This document shows, piece after piece, positions 41,396-45,378 of a DNA stretch of 45,378 nucleotides. The first letter of the stretch is position 1; the number at the start of each line of letters is the position of its first letter. The stretch covers positions 1-45,378 of the forward strand of contig DATJUB010000054.1 in assembly GCA_035502775.1 (NCBI GenBank), given 5' to 3'. The notes beneath the pieces are model-generated. The model did not search any database. It was given only the letters and a program-made list of their open reading frames with translations, and was not told the DNA's origin. A program made the translations under genes and the position numbers. The stretch is from 67-14 sp035502775. GTDB lineage: Bacteria; Actinomycetota; Thermoleophilia; Solirubrobacterales; 70-9.

Positions 41396-42075
41396 ACCAG
41401 CGAATCCTGATTGTCGAAGACGAGCCGGGCCTCTCGAGCTTCCTCGTGAAGGGCCTGAAGGCGAACGGTTTCGCGATTGGTCTGGCCGAGGACGGGAGGG
41501 CCGCGCTCTCGAGGGCCGGGAACGAGGATTTCGACCTGATCATCCTCGACCTGGGACTGCCGGACATCGATGGCCTGGAGGTGCTTTCCGAGATGCGTGG
41601 GCAGGGCATCGAGACTCCGGTCGTCATCCTGACCGCGCGGGACGACCTCAGCGACAAGGTGAGCGGTCTCGATGGCGGGGCAGACGACTACGTCACGAAA
41701 CCGTTCCGTTTCGAAGAGCTCATGGCCCGAATACGGGTCAGGCTGAGAGGCAAGAACGGGGGCGAAGCGACGACCCTCTCGGCGGCCGGGGTCGATCTCG
41801 ATCTGCATGCCCGGACGGCGAGTTGCGCCGGATCGACCATCGAGTTGACCTCGCGGGAGTTCACGATGCTGGAAACCTTCATGCGGCACGAGGGGCAGGT
41901 GCTGTCGAGGGAGCAGCTGCTCTCTCATGTGTGGGGCTACGACTACGATCCCGGATCGAACGTAGTCGACGTCTACATCGGCTATCTGCGCCGGAAGCTG
42001 CCGAACGGACGGATCAGAACGGTCCGGGGAACGGGATACAGGCTGGCCGGACCGGATACGCCTGACGAAGGATAG
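41392..42075 (+). CDS. Response regulator, OmpR/PhoB family
   Basis: 227 residues. In the receiver domain the acidic pair is in IVEDEP, the phospho-accepting Asp53 in LIILDLGLPDIDG, Thr in VILTARDD and Lys103 in YVTKPF. The C-terminal winged helix is ELTSREFTMLETFMRHEGQV and GSNVVDVYIGYLRRKL with TVRGTGYRL. It is the DNA-binding partner of the upstream kinase (4-bp overlap). The LLM oxidoreductase gene starts 9 bp later and is presumably in the same transcript. Confidence 0.96.
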   Translation: MNQRILIVEDEPGLSSFLVKGLKANGFAIGLAEDGRAALSRAGNEDFDLIILDLGLPDIDGLEVLSEMRGQGIETPVVILTARDDLSDKVSGLDGGADDYVTKPFRFEELMARIRVRLRGKNGGEATTLSAAGVDLDLHARTASCAGSTIELTSREFTMLETFMRHEGQVLSREQLLSHVWGYDYDPGSNVVDVYIGYLRRKLPNGRIRTVRGTGYRLAGPDTPDEG

Positions 42076-42084
42076 GCTGGCGGC

Positions 42085-43020
42085 GTGACTACTTCCAGAT
42101 GGGGTCTGACGCTGCCGCTGCCCGGAACGACGCTGGCCGATCACCGGCCCTTCGTGGAACAGGCGGAGGCGGACGGATACACGGACCTCTGGACCGGCGA
42201 GACCGGTGGTCCCGACGGTTTCACCCCCCTCGCCCTCAGCGCCGCCTGGACCGAGCGGGTGAGGCTCGGGACGGGAATCGTCGGTGTGTTTCAGCGTGGT
42301 CCGGCTCTGCTGGCCCAGCAGGCGGCGGCCCTCACCGACGCGTCCAGCGGACGTTTCGTCCTCGGCATCGGCGCCTCCTCGGATCGCATGGTCTCCGGCT
42401 GGAATGAGATCCCGTTCGAGAAGCCGCTGAGCAAGGTCGAGAGGACTCTCGATTTCCTGCGTGTCGCCCTCGCCGGCGAGCGCACCGACACGGGCTTCAA
42501 GTTGGAGACCGCACCGTCCCACCCCACGCCGATACTGCTTGCCGCCCTGCGCGGCAAGATGCTGCGGCTCGCGGTAGAGAAGGCCGACGGAGCCTTCACC
42601 AACTTCCTGCCCCTGGGCGGCCTGTCGACGGTCACCGAGCAACTGAAGGACGCCGATCCCGGCTTCGAACTGCTCTGCCGTTTCTTCTGCATCCCGGGAG
42701 AACGCGACCAGGTCGAACCGCTGGCCCGGTTCATGTTCTCCTCCTACGTGACCGTGCCGGTCTACGCCAACTTCTTCCGCTGGCTCGGCTACGGGGACGA
42801 GATCGCGGCCATGTGCGAGGCCTGGGCCGACAAGGATCGCCAGGGCGCCGCGGCGGCCGCCCCGTGGGAGCTGATCGAGGACACCTTCCTGCTCGGCTCG
42901 CCGGAGCAGATCCGAGATCGCCTCGACGCCTACGTCGACGGCGGAATCACCCTGCCAGTGGTCACGCCGATCACCCCGCCGGACAACATGTCGGCCCTGA
43001 TCAAGGCGCTGGCCCCCTGA
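42085..43020 (+). CDS. LLM-class flavin/F420-dependent oxidoreductase
   Basis: 311 residues from GTG at 42085. The luciferase-like TIM barrel opens WGLTLPLPGTTLADHRPFVE, with VRLGTGIVGVFQRGP, RFVLGIGASSDRMV and the late block FLLGSPEQIRDRLDAYVDGG. Sequences of this kind in Actinobacteria mostly use F420, but FMN cannot be excluded. The substrate is unknown. Linkage to a two-component system is unusual and suggests the reaction may respond to an external signal, or simply readthrough. Confidence 0.9.
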   Translation: MTTSRWGLTLPLPGTTLADHRPFVEQAEADGYTDLWTGETGGPDGFTPLALSAAWTERVRLGTGIVGVFQRGPALLAQQAAALTDASSGRFVLGIGASSDRMVSGWNEIPFEKPLSKVERTLDFLRVALAGERTDTGFKLETAPSHPTPILLAALRGKMLRLAVEKADGAFTNFLPLGGLSTVTEQLKDADPGFELLCRFFCIPGERDQVEPLARFMFSSYVTVPVYANFFRWLGYGDEIAAMCEAWADKDRQGAAAAAPWELIEDTFLLGSPEQIRDRLDAYVDGGITLPVVTPITPPDNMSALIKALAP

Positions 43021-43043
43021 TCGATCTGATCCGCAAGCCATCA

Positions 43044-43991
43044 TCAGCCGGTCCCCTCTTCCTCAGGGTCGAGCCAGAGCTTCTTTTCCCAGGGCGGCGT
43101 GATCGGATCGAAGCTCGCCGCCCTAGATAACGCGTCCCCGCGGGCTCGCTCGAGTGGCACCAGCCGGATTCGTCCCGCCGGCGTGCGGCTGGGATACGTG
43201 TCCTCCGAACGGTCCGGGTCGGCCACGTTGCCGGCGTGACTGCCGCCCGCGATCAGATACTGCCCACTGGATTCGCCCCAGCCCCCGGCTTCACGCACCC
43301 CCACCTTCTCCGCCAAACCCGACAGCCAGCCCCAGCCCATGTCCGAACCCCAATTCGCCTTGGAGCGTGTGTGGTTGTGTCCGCCGTGGGAGGAAGCCCG
43401 TTGGCTGACCGAACCGTCGGCGTCCATCCTCACCTGGACAGATTCCCAGTCGTTCGGATGAAAACCCTCCTCCTCCAACACCGGGGCTCCGCGCAGGGAC
43501 GCGCTCTGCGGGTAGTAGGCCCAGTATTGGAGATAGAGCCGCCCCACCCGATCATCCGAGCATTCGGCCCGCGGCAGACTCGGATCTGATCCTTCGCGGC
43601 AATCGATCACACGGGTGAACAGGGTCACCGGCTCACCCGCTTCGGATTCGGAGATGACCCCTTCCCCCGGACCTTCGGCGCAGTAGGCCGAGCGGCATGT
43701 CCGGTAGTCCACCGGCAGCCCCAGCATGTCCCGTCCGTAGAGCAGTTCGGGAGCCTGCTCCCGGATGGTCTCCGCCAGACGATTGCCGTAGGCGGCTTCC
43801 AACGTATCCGCAGAGCCACATCCACCGCCGAGCGAAACGGCGCAGAGCATCTGCCGGGAGATCGAGTGGACCAGTCCGGGTCCGGGAAGGTTCGCGCCGG
43901 CACCGACCAGCGCCGCCATGATGGCGGAGACCAGCAGCACGAGACCGATCCATTCGACGGTCGATTGGCCGGAGCCGGAGCGGATTTCCAG
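43044..43991 (-). CDS. Pilin-like secreted protein with class III signal, Vps62-like C-terminal part
   Basis: About 315 residues. The frame upstream of GTG 43940 contains SGSGQSTVEWIGLVLLVSAI, a textbook class III signal (G-Q followed by STVEW and a hydrophobic stretch), so I extend it to CTG 43991; no ATG exists before the stop at 44013. The mature part has many cysteines, and YLQYWAYYP, HPNDWESVQVRM and ASSHGGHN, which resemble Vps62/NPP1-like beta proteins. It should be cut by an A24 peptidase such as the one at 35628-36059 and exported by a Tad-like system. The function is unknown. The start codon is the weak point. Confidence 0.7.
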   Translation of the reverse strand: MEIRSGSGQSTVEWIGLVLLVSAIMAALVGAGANLPGPGLVHSISRQMLCAVSLGGGCGSADTLEAAYGNRLAETIREQAPELLYGRDMLGLPVDYRTCRSAYCAEGPGEGVISESEAGEPVTLFTRVIDCREGSDPSLPRAECSDDRVGRLYLQYWAYYPQSASLRGAPVLEEEGFHPNDWESVQVRMDADGSVSQRASSHGGHNHTRSKANWGSDMGWGWLSGLAEKVGVREAGGWGESSGQYLIAGGSHAGNVADPDRSEDTYPSRTPAGRIRLVPLERARGDALSRAASFDPITPPWEKKLWLDPEEEGTG

Positions 43992-44090
43992 GTTGAGGGC
44001 AATGACAGGACGCTACGAAGCCAGAGCTCACAGGTGGGGTCGTTTGTGCAACGAGTTCTCGACGTCTGTGTCGCGTTATAGAGTCATCCC

Positions 44091-44363
44091 GTGAGCGATC
44101 CGACCAAACCCCATCTTTCGGCAGGCCAGAAGCAGGACATCCAGTGGAAGCGCTGGGCGCTCGGAGTGGCCGTTCTGGTGTTGCTGGTCGTGGTCCTTCA
44201 GAACTCGCAGAAGGTCGAGTTCAACCTGCTGTTCCTCTCGACCTCATCGCCCCTGATCATCCTGCTCCTGGGTGCGGCTCTGGTCGGCGCGATCATCGGC
44301 TACACGGCCCCCATCCTGCGCCGTCACCGCCACAACACCCGCCGCGAATACGGCAAGGAATAG
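44091..44363 (+). CDS. LapA-domain (DUF1049) small membrane protein
   Basis: 90 residues from GTG at 44091. Two membrane segments (WALGVAVLVLLVVVLQNSQ and SPLIILLLGAALVGAIIGYT) flank VEFNLLFLSTS, the LapA/DUF1049 pattern; the C-terminus is basic (RRHRHNTRREYGKE). The role in Actinobacteria is unknown; in Proteobacteria LapA helps control lipopolysaccharide synthesis. TTATAG at 44076-44081 sits about 10 bp before the GTG, so the message is probably leaderless. Confidence 0.88.
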   Translation: MSDPTKPHLSAGQKQDIQWKRWALGVAVLVLLVVVLQNSQKVEFNLLFLSTSSPLIILLLGAALVGAIIGYTAPILRRHRHNTRREYGKE

Positions 44364-44366
44364 GAC

Positions 44367-45215
44367 TCAGGCCGCTCGGCCCGGTTCCTCGGTGAGCCCG
44401 AGCCGGTCCCTTGCGACCGCCACCGCCTCGGGATTGGAGTCGATCAGCACGTAGTTGCGGCCGAGCTTCTCAGCAACCGCGCCGAGGGTGCCGCTGCCGC
44501 AGAAGAAGTCGAGGCACCAGTCGTCCGGCCTGGTGGATGCCTGAACCATCCGCCGGATGATGCCTTCGGGTTTCTGACTCGGGTATCCGGTCTTCTCCCT
44601 GCCGTTGGTCGGAACGATCGTGTGCCACCAGACATCAGTCGGCAGCTTGCCACGCTCAGCTTTTTCCGCGGTGACCAGGCCGGGTGCCATGTAAGGCTCG
44701 CGGTCGACCTCTTCCGAATCGAAGTGGTAGGCCGCCGGATCCTTGACGTAGACGAGAATCGTGTCGTGTTTGGAAGGCCACCGCTTCTTTGACCTGGCCC
44801 CATAGTCGTAGGCCCAGATGATCTCGTTCAGAAAACACTCGCGGCCGAAGATCTCGTCGAGCAGCAGCTTGCAGTAGTGCGCCTCGCGATAGTCGATGTG
44901 GAAGTAGAAGGTGCCACTCGGGGCGAGCAGACGGTGTGCTTCTTCGAGCCGCGGCGCGAGGAAGCCGAGGAAGTCGTCGAAGCTGTCCCGATAGGAGGAA
45001 TCCCGCAGCAGCTCGGTCCGGTAGCGCACACCGTTGAATCCGGTCCGGTCGCCCTCGGTGTCGGCGACGGTACGAACCGTCTTGCGCGACTGGGCCCGCC
45101 CCGTGTTGAAGGGCGGGTCGATGTAGATCATCTGAAACGAGCCATCCGGAAGCTTGGGAAGCTCAGCCAGGTTGTCACCAAGAATTATGCGGCTGGACGA
45201 AAAGGGAACGGGCAC
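44367..45215 (-). CDS. Orphan site-specific DNA methyltransferase (beta class)
   Basis: 282 residues. Catalytic motif IV is IDPPFNTG (Asp33-Pro-Pro-Phe), near the N-terminus, and the SAM-binding motif I DFFCGSGTLGAVAEKLG comes late, preceded by YPSQKPEGIIRRMV (motif X). This order defines the beta class, which includes N6-adenine and N4-cytosine enzymes such as CcrM. The region between (about 130-215) is the target recognition domain. No restriction endonuclease gene is adjacent, so it may serve in regulation or replication timing, or be a remnant. The target site is unknown. Confidence 0.9.
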   Translation of the reverse strand: MPVPFSSSRIILGDNLAELPKLPDGSFQMIYIDPPFNTGRAQSRKTVRTVADTEGDRTGFNGVRYRTELLRDSSYRDSFDDFLGFLAPRLEEAHRLLAPSGTFYFHIDYREAHYCKLLLDEIFGRECFLNEIIWAYDYGARSKKRWPSKHDTILVYVKDPAAYHFDSEEVDREPYMAPGLVTAEKAERGKLPTDVWWHTIVPTNGREKTGYPSQKPEGIIRRMVQASTRPDDWCLDFFCGSGTLGAVAEKLGRNYVLIDSNPEAVAVARDRLGLTEEPGRAA

Positions 45216-45269
45216 CGAACCAGAGTATCCGGCACCGCCAAGACGGGTCCGGCCAACACCCTCAAGCCA

Positions 45270-45316
45270 TTCTGGGTCGAATAGTCCACCAAATAACCAT
45301 CAGATTCGAGCCAGAA
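45270..45316. repeat. Interspersed palindromic repeat family B, copy 2
   Basis: TTCTGGGTCGAAT (45270-45282) and ATTCGAGCCAGAA (45304-45316) form arms with one mismatch. The copy has the same 47-bp core length as the one at 12065-12111, with about 38 identical positions. Confidence 0.7.
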
Positions 45317-45351
45317 CACCCCGGGGGACGAGCGCCGGGGCAGCTGGGGGC

Positions 45352-45378
45352 GATCCGGGAGCTATTGGCTCCCGGATC
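45352..45378. terminator. Perfect hairpin at the window edge
   Basis: GATCCGGGAGC (45352-45362), loop TATTG, GCTCCCGGATC (45368-45378). This 11-bp stem ends exactly at the window edge and may extend beyond it. It probably terminates a gene outside the window. Confidence 0.5.

Overview
The window is one continuous piece of GC-rich bacterial chromosome, densely packed with genes. The gene set points to an actinobacterium, probably of the deep-branching class Thermoleophilia (Solirubrobacterales-like). This is inferred from gene content only: a tandem ArsA/Get3-like ATPase pair like mycobacterial Rv3679-Rv3680, a methyltransferase/GH57/GT4 cluster in the order of mycobacterial Rv3030-Rv3032, an LLM-type flavin/F420 oxidoreductase, class II (GlpX) fructose bisphosphatase, Actinobacteria-style HxlR/MarR regulators, and many secreted beta-propeller proteins. 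There is no rRNA, tRNA, prophage, insertion sequence or CRISPR array.

Layout. 0-8 kb: 5' part of an acyl-CoA mutase gene whose specificity residues fit isobutyryl-CoA rather than methylmalonyl-CoA, a divergent MarR regulator, three tandem paralogous secreted TolB-like propeller proteins with a shared 121-residue C-terminal domain, a HAD phosphatase and another secreted protein. 8-19 kb: acyl-CoA and peptide catabolism (thiolase, leucyl aminopeptidase, thioesterase, acyl-CoA dehydrogenase), a LacI regulator facing an exported amidohydrolase, MeaB with a PRC-barrel protein, and a hexapeptide acyltransferase. 19-25.5 kb: a MarR/DrrAB exporter module, then the methyltransferase/GH57/GT4 alpha-glucan operon with a divergent second methyltransferase. 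25.5-33 kb: a tightly coupled operon parA-ftsZ-gamma-glutamyltransferase-adenylate cyclase, diverging from the two ArsA-like ATPases. 33-38 kb: a large protein of unknown function, an HxlR regulator, a prepilin peptidase and the principal sigma factor, whose 3' flank encodes a rod-like RNA structure followed by an intrinsic terminator. 38-45 kb: YihY membrane protein, GlpX, a two-component system with an LLM oxidoreductase, a pilin-like secreted protein, a LapA-like membrane protein and an orphan DNA methyltransferase.

The points most worth attention are: (1) FtsZ with about 183 extra N-terminal residues, translationally coupled to a ParA that also carries about 130 extra residues; (2) the rod-like RNA directly behind sigA; (3) the mutase specificity residues; (4) two interspersed palindromic repeat families and several very long perfect palindromes at convergent gene ends; (5) the 121-residue domain shared by the propeller proteins. 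No stretch of more than 300 bases lacks a gene. The longest gaps are 32949-33219, filled by tandem palindromic repeats, and 37392-37638, the sigA promoter region.
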